Below, in pieces: positions 17,191-25,517 of a DNA stretch of 64,000 bases. The DNA lies in contig CAYWIT010000002.1 in assembly GCA_964458415.1 (NCBI GenBank), positions 62,001-126,000 on the forward strand. Direction: 5' to 3'. The number at the start of each line of letters is the position of its first letter. Position 1 is the stretch's first letter. Made by a program: the position numbers and the translations under genes. This DNA comes from CAYWIT01 sp964458415 (lineage in GTDB: Bacteria > Pseudomonadota > Alphaproteobacteria > Micavibrionales > UBA2020). The notes below the pieces were generated by a model that ran no database searches, was not told where the DNA came from, and saw only the letters and a list, made by a program, of their open reading frames with translations.

Positions 17191-18789
17191 ATGACACAGC
17201 TGGCATCGCAACTGTCCGGGCAATCGCGGGACTATCAGGAAAACTACCGCGCCACCGAGGCCTTGATGGAGGATTTTCGCGACCAGCTGGCGCAGATCAG
17301 TCTGGGTGGCGGGGAAACGGCGCGGGCCAAACATCTGGCACGGGGAAAAATGCTGCCTCGCGAGCGTATTCACCATTTGATTGATCCCGGCTCGCCATTT
17401 CTGGAATTTTCTGCTTTTGCCGCCCATGGTGTTTATGCGGACCCTGTTCCAGCGGCGGGGGTTATCACCGGCATCGGGCGTATTTCCGGCGCCGAGTGCG
17501 TGATTGTCGCCAACGATGCAACGGTCAAGGGCGGCACCTATTATCCGCTGACGGTGAAAAAGCATTTGCGGGCACAGGAAATCGCGATGGAGAATAATCT
17601 GCCCTGCGTCTATCTGGTGGATTCCGGTGGTGCATTCCTGCCTCTGCAGGATGAAGTCTTTCCCGACAAAGAACACTTTGGCCGCATTTTCTTCAATCAG
17701 GCCAATATGTCGGCGGCGGGCATTCCGCAGATTGCAGCGGTGATGGGCTCCTGCACGGCGGGCGGGGCTTATGTTCCCGCCATGTCGGATGAATCCATCA
17801 TTGTTAAAAATCAGGGCACGATTTTTCTGGGCGGTCCGCCGCTGGTCAAGGCCGCGACGGGGGAAGAGGTCTCCGCTGAGGATCTGGGTGGTGCCGATGT
17901 GCATTGCCGCCTGTCGGGGGTGACGGATCACTATGCGCAGAATGACGGCCATGCGCTGGTTATCGTCCGGCGCATCGTGGGCAACCTGAACCGCACCAAG
18001 AAAACCGATATGGCGATGCATCAGCTGATCGGGCCGAAATATGATCCGAAGGAAATTTATGGCGTCATTCCGCAGGATACGCGCAAGCCCTATGATGTGC
18101 GCGAGGTGATCGCCCGTATTGTTGACAATAGCGAATTTGACGAATTCAAGAAGCTCTACGGGGAAACGCTGGTTTGTGGCTTTGCCCATTTGTTTGGCAT
18201 GCCCATCGGCATTATTGCCAACAACGGCATTTTGTTTTCCGAGAGCGCGGTCAAGGGCGCGCATTTTGTCGAGCTTTGCTGCCAGCGCAAAATTCCGCTG
18301 ATCTTCCTGCAGAATATCACCGGTTTTATGGTTGGACGGAAGTACGAAAGTGGCGGCATCGCCAAGGATGGCGCCAAGCTGGTTCATGCCGTTTCCTGTG
18401 CACAGGTGCCGAAGCTGACGGTGCTGATCGGCGGCTCGTTCGGGGCGGGGAACTATGGCATGTGTGGCCGCGCCTTCGATCCGCGCTTTTTATGGACATG
18501 GCCTAACTCCCGTATTTCCGTCATGGGGGGCGAACAGGCCGCGAGTGTGCTGGCGCAAGTCAAAAAAGATACTATGAAAGGCAGCTGGTCCGCGCAGGAG
18601 GAAGAGGATTTCAAGAAGCCCATTCGTGACCAGTATGAAACACAAGGGCATCCTTATTACGCCTCGGCCCGGCTGTGGGACGATGGCATTATTGATCCGG
18701 CGGACACGCGCATGGTGCTGGGGCTGTCGCTTTCGGCGGCGCTGAATGCCCCCATCGGGGCGCCAAAATTCGGCGTGTTCAGGATGTAG
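17191..18789 (+). CDS. mccB: Acyl-CoA carboxylase beta subunit (methylcrotonyl-CoA carboxylase type)
   Basis: A 532-residue carboxyltransferase. Length and motifs fit the methylcrotonoyl-CoA carboxylase beta subunit: an ARGKMLPRERI start region, YLVDSGGAFLP, GSCTAGGAYVPAMSDE, FLGGPPLVKAATGEEV and GKYESGGIAKDGAK-like sequence near the end. It transfers carboxyl from biotin to an acyl-CoA, in leucine breakdown for the MCC enzyme. The biotin-carrying alpha subunit and other leucine-pathway genes are not adjacent, so the substrate is inferred. The start is supported by GGAGGG 9 bases upstream. The nadE gene follows after 6 bases. Confidence 0.9.
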   Translation: MTQLASQLSGQSRDYQENYRATEALMEDFRDQLAQISLGGGETARAKHLARGKMLPRERIHHLIDPGSPFLEFSAFAAHGVYADPVPAAGVITGIGRISGAECVIVANDATVKGGTYYPLTVKKHLRAQEIAMENNLPCVYLVDSGGAFLPLQDEVFPDKEHFGRIFFNQANMSAAGIPQIAAVMGSCTAGGAYVPAMSDESIIVKNQGTIFLGGPPLVKAATGEEVSAEDLGGADVHCRLSGVTDHYAQNDGHALVIVRRIVGNLNRTKKTDMAMHQLIGPKYDPKEIYGVIPQDTRKPYDVREVIARIVDNSEFDEFKKLYGETLVCGFAHLFGMPIGIIANNGILFSESAVKGAHFVELCCQRKIPLIFLQNITGFMVGRKYESGGIAKDGAKLVHAVSCAQVPKLTVLIGGSFGAGNYGMCGRAFDPRFLWTWPNSRISVMGGEQAASVLAQVKKDTMKGSWSAQEEEDFKKPIRDQYETQGHPYYASARLWDDGIIDPADTRMVLGLSLSAALNAPIGAPKFGVFRM

Positions 18790-18795
18790 GCCTGC

Positions 18796-21366
18796 ATGAC
18801 GAAACTTTTCCCTATCAAAATTGCTTCCGCCAGCTGCAACCAGACAGCGGGCGACTGGCCGCGCAACGTCGCGAATATCCGTGCGGCTATTGACAGAGCG
18901 GTGGCGGATGGCGCGGATATTCTGTGTCTGGAGGAACTGGGGCTCTGCGGTTATGAACGCGGTGACGATTTTTATTATTCGGATAATGATAAAACACGTT
19001 TTTTGTTGCAGGTGATCGCCGATCATGCGGCGGCGCGGGATGGAAATTTGGTCGTTTCCGTCGGGCATCCGTGGTATTTTGCGGACAAGAATCTGCCGGA
19101 TCAGCCTGAGCGGCGCAAAAATCCGATGTTCAACCGGATTAATAATAACTTTAATGTGCAGAGCTTTATAACGGGTGGAAAAATCGTTGCCATGTCCGCC
19201 AAACGCTATTTGTTCAATTACGAGCGCGGCTATGAGAAGCGCCATTTCGAGGAGTGGAGCGAAGCTGCCGCAAATGCGCAAGGCGGTTGGAGCGGCACGA
19301 TCATGGTCGAAATTCCGGCAACAATACATGAAAACGGTTCACCTGTTGCTGCTTCTGTCATTCCCTTTGGAGCGCCTGTAGTGCAAATCGGCGGCGGTAA
19401 AACAAGAGCCAATCTGACGCATGTGATTTGCGAGGAATACTGGGTCGGCTCACGCTTCGATGGCACGGGGCATGACGGCGACTATGCGCGGGACAATCCT
19501 CTGGCACAAAAAGCGCTGGATTTTGATATTACCGTGGCGGTCAACCCGAACGCAAGCCCGCCTGTCGCTGGAAAAATCGACAAGCACAAGGCGCTTTGCA
19601 GACAGGCCAGCGCCTATTGCGGCGTTTTTGTGCACACCGATGGGCTCGGTAGCTCGGGTTCCACCTTCGCGCAGTTCGGCAGCCGTCTGATGGCGCAAGG
19701 CGGCGAGATTGTATCCGAAGGCGTCCGTAACAGCTTTCGCGACATGGCCTATACCAGTAAAACCGTGGCCGTTCTGTCGCCGCAGGATAAAGGACATGCG
19801 CCGCATGCAGTTTTTCCGCATGATTTTAAAACCGCGCATAAACCGGATATACAGGACGGTCCGGCTCCGTGGGAGCTTGGCCCGCGGCGGGAAATGGAAG
19901 AAGAGCTGCGCAACGAATTGCTCTGGCTGTTTGATTATCTGCGCAAGAACAAGATCGGCGGCGTGACGCAGGCTCTTTCGGGCGGGGCGGATTCCGCCTA
20001 TAACGCCGCCAAGGTCCGATTGATGGCAGAGCTGGCGATAGCCGAGCTTGGTGTGGAAGGATTTTTCGCCGCCATGCCTCATTTGAAATGTCGGGATGAG
20101 GTTCTGACGGCGGGAGATGCCGCGCTTGATACTCTCATGCAGCATTTGCTGACCTGTGTCTATATGGGGACGGACAACAGCTCAGTTGAAACCGAAAATG
20201 CCGCCCGGGCGCTGGTTGCGGGCGGGGTGACGGCAGAGGGCGAGGGGTTTTCCGGCATCGGTGGAAAATTCCATTACCGCAACGTGCAGCGGCTGGTCGA
20301 GTTTTATGCGGAAATTTTTTCAGGCGTTAATACAGAAAAAATTGATGATAAACGCGAGGCGGAAATTCGCCGCGAAATCGCGGAAATTCTTCGTATGCGT
20401 CCGGAAGACACAACGGAGGATGAATTAAAACGACGCATCGGAAGCTTTAAAGATAGGTTTGAGGAGGTCACGCACGATGTGCTTTCCGTGGCGGTTCCGG
20501 CGCACCGCCTGTCCTACGAAAATATTCAGGCACGCCTGCGGCAGGTACTGATCATGCTGTTTACGAACGTTGAAAGCAAGATCGCCATTTCCAATCCCAA
20601 TCTGGACGAAGGTCGCAACTCTTACGCCACATGGGGCGGGGATTTGCACGGTGGGATGATTAGCGGCAACGCGCACAAGAACAAGGCGCGGCAGCTGGAA
20701 CACATGCGCCTGTTGTTTGAATACGGTCTGGAAGGCGCCGCAAAACCCCTGCGGGGATTTTACTGGGTGCTGAAAAACCGCCCTTCCGCCGAATTGCAGC
20801 CGCGTGATAAATCGGGCAAGGTCACGCAGTTCGATGAAGACCAGCTGGGTCGCAGCTTCGAGCAGATGGATGTCATTTCGCATTATATGCTTTATGACCG
20901 TCCGCAAGAACAGCATGAACGCAAGAACAGCCCGATCGAGGTTTTCGAGAAATGCCGTATCCATCCGGCCTTTGCCGGAGATAGCCTGGAAACGCTGCAT
21001 GATCGAATCCGGTTGTCGTATGACAAGTGGGCGCATGCGCAATTTAAAATACATGGCAGTCCCGTTGCGGCAACCTATGGCCGGAACGTTGATCATCAGT
21101 CGTCGCTGCGCACGCCAAATATCAGCGCCAATCATAAGCCAGAGCTTGCGCAGCTTGCGCTGTATGTTCTGAAACAGGTGATGGCCCGGGAGGGCAGGGT
21201 CTTTGAAGAATATGACGCATTGGCAAGACGCGCCTTGCTGGATGCGGATTTTGCTGTAAAATTGACGGCAAACATGGAAACGCCGGATGCGTCAGACGGG
21301 CGTTTTTTGAAACTGGAGACGCTTTACAGAAAGATTCACGCTATTAGAGGGGACATCCATGGATAA
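18796..21366 (+). CDS. nadE: Glutamine-dependent NAD+ synthetase, long form
   Basis: An 856-residue two-domain enzyme that makes NAD+ from nicotinic acid adenine dinucleotide, ATP and glutamine. The N-terminal nitrilase-fold glutaminase has candidate catalytic residues Glu46/47 (LEELGLCGY), Lys136 (SAKRYLF) and Cys212 (VICEEYW). The C-terminal synthetase has the PP-loop SGGADS at residues 395-400, followed by NPNLDEGRNSYATWGGDL-like ATP/NaAD-binding sequence. It is clearly longer than the usual ~550-700-residue glutamine-dependent forms. The extra length is mostly after the PP-loop. It is co-directional with the carboxylase gene (6-base gap) and overlaps the following methyltransferase gene by 8 bases, which suggests one transcript. 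Confidence 0.9.
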   Translation: MTKLFPIKIASASCNQTAGDWPRNVANIRAAIDRAVADGADILCLEELGLCGYERGDDFYYSDNDKTRFLLQVIADHAAARDGNLVVSVGHPWYFADKNLPDQPERRKNPMFNRINNNFNVQSFITGGKIVAMSAKRYLFNYERGYEKRHFEEWSEAAANAQGGWSGTIMVEIPATIHENGSPVAASVIPFGAPVVQIGGGKTRANLTHVICEEYWVGSRFDGTGHDGDYARDNPLAQKALDFDITVAVNPNASPPVAGKIDKHKALCRQASAYCGVFVHTDGLGSSGSTFAQFGSRLMAQGGEIVSEGVRNSFRDMAYTSKTVAVLSPQDKGHAPHAVFPHDFKTAHKPDIQDGPAPWELGPRREMEEELRNELLWLFDYLRKNKIGGVTQALSGGADSAYNAAKVRLMAELAIAELGVEGFFAAMPHLKCRDEVLTAGDAALDTLMQHLLTCVYMGTDNSSVETENAARALVAGGVTAEGEGFSGIGGKFHYRNVQRLVEFYAEIFSGVNTEKIDDKREAEIRREIAEILRMRPEDTTEDELKRRIGSFKDRFEEVTHDVLSVAVPAHRLSYENIQARLRQVLIMLFTNVESKIAISNPNLDEGRNSYATWGGDLHGGMISGNAHKNKARQLEHMRLLFEYGLEGAAKPLRGFYWVLKNRPSAELQPRDKSGKVTQFDEDQLGRSFEQMDVISHYMLYDRPQEQHERKNSPIEVFEKCRIHPAFAGDSLETLHDRIRLSYDKWAHAQFKIHGSPVAATYGRNVDHQSSLRTPNISANHKPELAQLALYVLKQVMAREGRVFEEYDALARRALLDADFAVKLTANMETPDASDGRFLKLETLYRKIHAIRGDIHG

Positions 21367-21973
21367 AAACAAGAAAATGTATATTGCCGAGGTGCTGGGA
21401 AAACTTCTGATACTGGTGACTTATGGCTGGATGGCCTATGGTCTATTAATGAATTTTTCACTGACAGGCAGGATGAGCAGTATATTTTTTCTGCTTTTCG
21501 TCCTGATCGTTATTCTTTTTGTGCTGTTACGCCCGATACCCAAAGAAGCAAGCATGTCGTTTTATGACTGGATGATTGCCATGTTTGGCACATGGTTGCC
21601 GTTGCTGTTGCGCCCTGGTGCGGAATCGCAGGATATTTTTGTTTTGCAGGGGGTGCAGCTTGTCGGGATCATTATTGCCCTGACGGGTCTTGTGTCCTTG
21701 AATAAAAGTTTTGGCCTTGTGGCTGCCAATCGCGGTATCAAGACTTCGGGCTTTTATAAATATATTCGCCATCCGATTTATCTGGGATATTGCGTCAGTT
21801 ATGGCGCGTTTTGGGGGCAGAATATTACGGTGCTGAATACTGGCGTTTTGCTTTTATGGGTGATGTTCGAGGTTTTGCGGATTTTTGCAGAGGAGGAGTT
21901 TCTCTCCAAGGACCCAGCTTATGCTGAATACATGAAAAAAGTGCGCTGGCGCATATTGCCGGGCGTGTTTTAA
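21359..21973 (+). CDS. Isoprenylcysteine carboxyl methyltransferase-family membrane protein
   Basis: A 204-residue protein with about five membrane segments and the family signature GFYKYIRHPIYLGY followed by a C-terminal FAEEEFL...YAEYMKKVRWRILPG, typical of the ICMT/phospholipid methyltransferase family. Such proteins bind S-adenosylmethionine at the membrane, but bacterial members rarely have a known substrate. The start codon overlaps the end of nadE by 8 bases, so translation is probably coupled. No biological link to NAD synthesis is known to me. Confidence 0.8.
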   Translation: MDKNKKMYIAEVLGKLLILVTYGWMAYGLLMNFSLTGRMSSIFFLLFVLIVILFVLLRPIPKEASMSFYDWMIAMFGTWLPLLLRPGAESQDIFVLQGVQLVGIIIALTGLVSLNKSFGLVAANRGIKTSGFYKYIRHPIYLGYCVSYGAFWGQNITVLNTGVLLLWVMFEVLRIFAEEEFLSKDPAYAEYMKKVRWRILPGVF

Positions 21974-21989
21974 AGCGGAGATAGGGGGG

Positions 21990-22718
21990 TTAAACCTTGC
22001 CGATAATGACGGCGGGGACGCCAACGGCAGTCACGCGCGGCGGAATATCCTCCAGCACGACCGAGCAAGCGCCAATGCGCGCCCCTTCGCCGATCTCGAT
22101 ATTGCCGATCAGGGTGCAGCCCGCGCCAAGGTGTACACCTGTACGCACTTTGGGATGACGATCCCCTTTGTTCAATGTGCGCCCGCCCAGGGTGACATGG
22201 TGCCAGAACAGCACATTGTCCTCTACAATAGAGGTTTCGCCGATGACGATGCCGGTGGCGTGGTCCATCATGATGCCGCTGCCGATGCGCGCGGCGGGGT
22301 GGATATCCACTGCAAAAAGTTCGGAAAGGCGATTTTGAATGAACAGGGCCAGCGCAGGTTTTCCATTCGTCCAGAGATGGTGTGCAAGCCGGTAGCCCTG
22401 CAGAGCATGAAAGCCTTTGAAAAAAAGAAAAGGCGTCACGGTATCATGCGCTGCCGGATCATTTTTTAGAACGGCCTGAATATCACGGATTATTTTTTGT
22501 TCCAGTCCGGTATCTGCCTGCGCAAAGGTATTATATGTTTGTTGCAGCGCAGCGGAAGAAACCCCCTCAGTGGCCAGTTTCTCGGCGAGGAGGCGCCCAA
22601 CGGCGGCGGGCAATGAATCTGTGGATATAATAATGCTGTGAATATGCGTCGCCAGAAGGGGTTCTTCTTCAGCCAGCTTTTTTGCCTGCGCGCGTAATTC
22701 TGTCCATATTTCTGTCAT
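21990..22718 (-). CDS. cysE: Serine O-acetyltransferase
   Basis: A ~242-residue left-handed beta-helix acyltransferase. It has an N-terminal helical domain (to about residue 140) and hexapeptide repeats including GIMMDHATGIVIGETSIVED and LFWHHVTLGG, both CysE hallmarks. It makes O-acetylserine from serine and acetyl-CoA, the committed step to cysteine. The ATG at 22718 has AAAGGG close upstream. The longer open frame to 22811 would run into the start of the divergent gene. It is divergent from a CBS/cystathionine lyase pair, which suggests joint sulfur control. Confidence 0.92.
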   Translation of the reverse strand: MTEIWTELRAQAKKLAEEEPLLATHIHSIIISTDSLPAAVGRLLAEKLATEGVSSAALQQTYNTFAQADTGLEQKIIRDIQAVLKNDPAAHDTVTPFLFFKGFHALQGYRLAHHLWTNGKPALALFIQNRLSELFAVDIHPAARIGSGIMMDHATGIVIGETSIVEDNVLFWHHVTLGGRTLNKGDRHPKVRTGVHLGAGCTLIGNIEIGEGARIGACSVVLEDIPPRVTAVGVPAVIIGKV

Positions 22719-22730
22719 GTGCCCTTTTAC

Positions 22731-22736
22731 TATAAT
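22731..22736 (+). promoter_or_regulatory. Possible -10 element for the CBS/lyase operon
   Basis: A perfect TATAAT lies in the 111-base divergent gap, about 95 bases ahead of the CBS start. No good -35 hexamer is found at 16-18 bases spacing, so an activator-dependent promoter is possible. Confidence 0.3.
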
Positions 22737-22829
22737 CTGGGACGACCTGTCACGCGCATTCTGGCCTTTACTTTCGCGGGAGGGGTGGATAGCATTCCTG
22801 AATATTTCCATACCTGAGAACAGAGGGCC

Positions 22830-24212
22830 ATGATGCAGAACGCGCTACCTGGAATTTTGCAATTGATCGGCAATACACCGCTGCTGGAACTGACGCATTT
22901 CGATACCGGACCCTGCCGGTTGTTCGTCAAACTGGAATCGCAGAATCCTGGCGGTTCGATCAAGGACCGCATCGCGCGCAGCATGATCGAGGCGGCGGAA
23001 CAAAGCGGAGCGCTCAAGCCCGGAGGAACGATTATCGAGGCAACGGCGGGGAATACCGGTCTCGGGTTGGCGCTTTTCGGTGTGCTCAAGGGGTATAAGG
23101 TTATTCTGGTCGTGCCGGATAAAATGGCGCGCGAGAAAATTTTTCACTGCAAGGCGCTGGGGGCCGAGGTGCATGTCACGCGCTCTGATGTCGGACGCGG
23201 TCATCCGGAATATTATCAGGATGTGGCGCAGCGTATCGCGCAAAAAACAGGCGGTTTTTATATTAACCAGTTTTCCAATCCAGCTAATCCTACGGCGCAT
23301 GAAAAGGAAACGGCGCCTGAAATCTGGGAGCAGATGAATCATGACGTTGATGCCGTTGTTTGCGGCGTCGGCTCTGGCGGCACGCTGACGGGGATCGGGC
23401 GGTATATGGCACGGGTCAGTCCGAAGACGGAAATGATTTTGGCGGATCCGGTAGGCTCGATTCTCGAACCGCTGGTGAACCGCGGTGAAACGGTCACCCC
23501 CGGATCATGGCTGATTGAAGGGATCGGCGAGGATTTTATACCGGATACGCTTGATTTGCCGCTGACAAAAAAGGCCTATGCCATTTCCGACGAGGAAAGC
23601 CTGATCACAGCGCGTGAGCTGCTGGTCAAAGAAGGCATTCTGGGCGGGTCATCCTCGGGGACGCTGGTGGCGGCGGCCCTGCATTATTGCCGTGAACAAA
23701 AGGAACCGAAACGCGTCGTGACCTTTATTTGCGATCGTGGCGACAAGTACCTTTCCAAAATGTTCAGTAATTTCTGGATGAGCGAACAGGGCTTTACCGA
23801 GAGACGCCCGACGGGAACGGTGGAAGATCTGATCGTGCGGCGGCATGATAGCGGCGATACGATCGTGGTCCGGACTTCCGATACGCTGCGGACGACCTAC
23901 AAACGCATGCGCCTTGCCGATGTGTCGCAACTGCCGGTGCTGGATGACGCGGGCCGTGTGGTGGGGATCGTTGATGAAAAAACACTGCTGGCGGGCCTGA
24001 CACGCAAGGAAGCGCCGATTTCGCTGTCGGCTCCTGTTACCGAACTGATGCGCAAGGCCGAACCGTTGCTGCAAAAGGACGCCGGCGTTGATGAGGCAGC
24101 CAGAATATTGCAGGACAGTCCTCTTATCATGATCGTTGATGGCGACCATTTCCTGGGTCTGATCACGCGCGTGGATATGCTTAACCATTACTATTTAAAA
24201 AGGACCAATTGA
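22830..24212 (+). CDS. Cystathionine beta-synthase with C-terminal CBS pair
   Basis: A 460-residue fold-type II PLP enzyme. The PLP lysine is in NPGGSIKDR, the phosphate-binding loop is GSGGTLTG and the substrate loop is EATAGNTG. The region after about residue 335 forms a tandem CBS domain pair, as in eukaryotic-like cystathionine beta-synthases, where it binds adenosyl ligands and regulates activity. It would join serine, or O-acetylserine, to homocysteine to make cystathionine. The stop codon overlaps the ATG of the next gene in TGATG, and the serine acetyltransferase gene diverges from it. A plain cysteine synthase role is the main alternative. Confidence 0.88.
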   Translation: MMQNALPGILQLIGNTPLLELTHFDTGPCRLFVKLESQNPGGSIKDRIARSMIEAAEQSGALKPGGTIIEATAGNTGLGLALFGVLKGYKVILVVPDKMAREKIFHCKALGAEVHVTRSDVGRGHPEYYQDVAQRIAQKTGGFYINQFSNPANPTAHEKETAPEIWEQMNHDVDAVVCGVGSGGTLTGIGRYMARVSPKTEMILADPVGSILEPLVNRGETVTPGSWLIEGIGEDFIPDTLDLPLTKKAYAISDEESLITARELLVKEGILGGSSSGTLVAAALHYCREQKEPKRVVTFICDRGDKYLSKMFSNFWMSEQGFTERRPTGTVEDLIVRRHDSGDTIVVRTSDTLRTTYKRMRLADVSQLPVLDDAGRVVGIVDEKTLLAGLTRKEAPISLSAPVTELMRKAEPLLQKDAGVDEAARILQDSPLIMIVDGDHFLGLITRVDMLNHYYLKRTN

Positions 24213-25378
24213 TGTCTGCCAGTAAAGAACGCGCCTTTTCCACCCGCTGTATCCATGGGGGGCAGTCGTCCGATCCGACAACCGGCGCCGTGTCGATGCC
24301 GATTTATGCCACTTCAACCTATGAGCAGACGGCGCCGGGCGAGCATAAGGGCTTTGTTTATGCCCGCGGCCATAATCCGACACGCCATGCCTTTGAGCGC
24401 GCGCTGGCGGATCTGGAAGGGGGGACGGCGGCGTTTGCTTTCGGTTCCGGCATGGCGGCGATGGATGCGGCGCTGGACTTGTTGCCCGTAAATTCTCATG
24501 TGATCGCCTGTGATGACCTGTATGGCGGCAGTTACCGTCTTTTTGAGCGTGTGCGTAAACAGACAACAGGGCTTTCCGTCAGTTATGTGGATATGTCTGA
24601 TCCCGCGCAAGTATACGCCGCTCTTCGGCCTGAAACAAAAATGGTCTGGATTGAAACACCGACCAACCCGCTGCTGAAAGTCATTGATATTGCGGCGATT
24701 GCGGCGGTTGCACGTGTGAAAGGCGCTGTTTCCGTTGTCGATAACACATTTGCGACGCCGTGGGCGCAGAATCCTCTCCGGCTTGGTGCGGATATTGTTC
24801 TGCATTCTGCAACCAAGTATATCGGAGGCCATTCTGATCTGATTGCCGGGGCGCTGATTGTTGGAGAGAATGCGGAGCTGGCGGATAAATTAAAGTTTAT
24901 CCAGAACGCAACGGGCGGAATTCTGGGGCCCTTCGACAGTTTTCTGGCGCTGCGCGGGCTCAAGACGCTGGATGTGCGGATGGAGCGGCATTGTGCAAAT
25001 GCCCTGAAAGTCGCTATATGGCTGGAGTCCCATCCGAAGGTTGAAAAGGTTTTTTATCCGGGCCTTTCCTCTCATCCACAACACGGCATTGCCAAAAAAC
25101 AGATGCGCGGTTTTGGCGGCATGGTGACGGCTGTTTTGCGGGGAGATATTGAATTTTCGCGGCGTGTGCTGTCAGCGTGCAAATTATTCACTTTGGCAGA
25201 AAGTCTGGGCGGGGTGGAAAGCCTGATCGAGCATCCGGCAATCATGACTCATGCGTCCGTGCCCAAAGAGCAGCGTGAGCAAGTAGGAATCAGCGATGGC
25301 CTTATACGGCTGTCCGTTGGAATCGAAAGCGCGGAAGATCTGATTGCTGACCTTGATCATGCGCTCTCCGTCCGCTGA
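24212..25378 (+). CDS. Cystathionine gamma-lyase / gamma-synthase family enzyme
   Basis: A ~388-residue PLP enzyme of the Cys/Met metabolism family with the PLP lysine in HSATKYIGGHSDLIAG and the C-terminal AESLGGVESLIEHPA motif. Next to a cystathionine beta-synthase it most likely cleaves cystathionine to cysteine, 2-oxobutyrate and ammonia, completing reverse transsulfuration. Sequence motifs alone do not separate gamma-lyase from gamma-synthase. The ATG at 24212 is preferred over the TTG at 24209 because it overlaps the CBS stop (TGATG). A 14-bp inverted repeat follows 22 bases after its stop. Confidence 0.88.
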   Translation: MSASKERAFSTRCIHGGQSSDPTTGAVSMPIYATSTYEQTAPGEHKGFVYARGHNPTRHAFERALADLEGGTAAFAFGSGMAAMDAALDLLPVNSHVIACDDLYGGSYRLFERVRKQTTGLSVSYVDMSDPAQVYAALRPETKMVWIETPTNPLLKVIDIAAIAAVARVKGAVSVVDNTFATPWAQNPLRLGADIVLHSATKYIGGHSDLIAGALIVGENAELADKLKFIQNATGGILGPFDSFLALRGLKTLDVRMERHCANALKVAIWLESHPKVEKVFYPGLSSHPQHGIAKKQMRGFGGMVTAVLRGDIEFSRRVLSACKLFTLAESLGGVESLIEHPAIMTHASVPKEQREQVGISDGLIRLSVGIESAEDLIADLDHALSVR

Positions 25379-25400
25379 TCTTTTATAATTTTTGTACTAA

Positions 25401-25431
25401 CCTTATGAAATAACAGCGTTATTTCATAAGG
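25401..25431 (+). terminator. Perfect 14-bp inverted repeat after the lyase gene, terminator-like
   Basis: CCTTATGAAATAAC (25401-25414) and GTTATTTCATAAGG (25418-25431) are perfect complements separated by AGC, followed by a T-rich stretch (GCTTATTTT). The stem is AT-rich for a terminator and is nearly a DNA palindrome, so a protein-binding operator for the next gene is an alternative. Confidence 0.55.
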
Positions 25432-25462
25432 GCTTATTTTGCCTTGCATGCAGCCGCATTCA

Positions 25463-25505
25463 CATGATATGAAAATAGTCATCTATTTTATCTTTTTATA
25501 TCATG
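25463..25505. promoter_or_regulatory. Inverted repeat in the leader of the TPS exoprotein gene
   Basis: CATGATAT (25463-25470) and ATATCATG (25498-25505) are perfect 8-base inverted arms enclosing an AT-rich 27-base segment. The segment holds T-rich, -10-like sequence, and the second arm ends just before the GGAAG ribosome-binding sequence of the exoprotein gene. Confidence 0.4.
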
Positions 25506-25517
25506 GAAGTAGCCTGA

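Noticed and set aside
17116..18387. 423-codon leftward frame over the carboxylase gene
   Set aside because: Shadow of a strongly conserved carboxyltransferase; no motif of its own.
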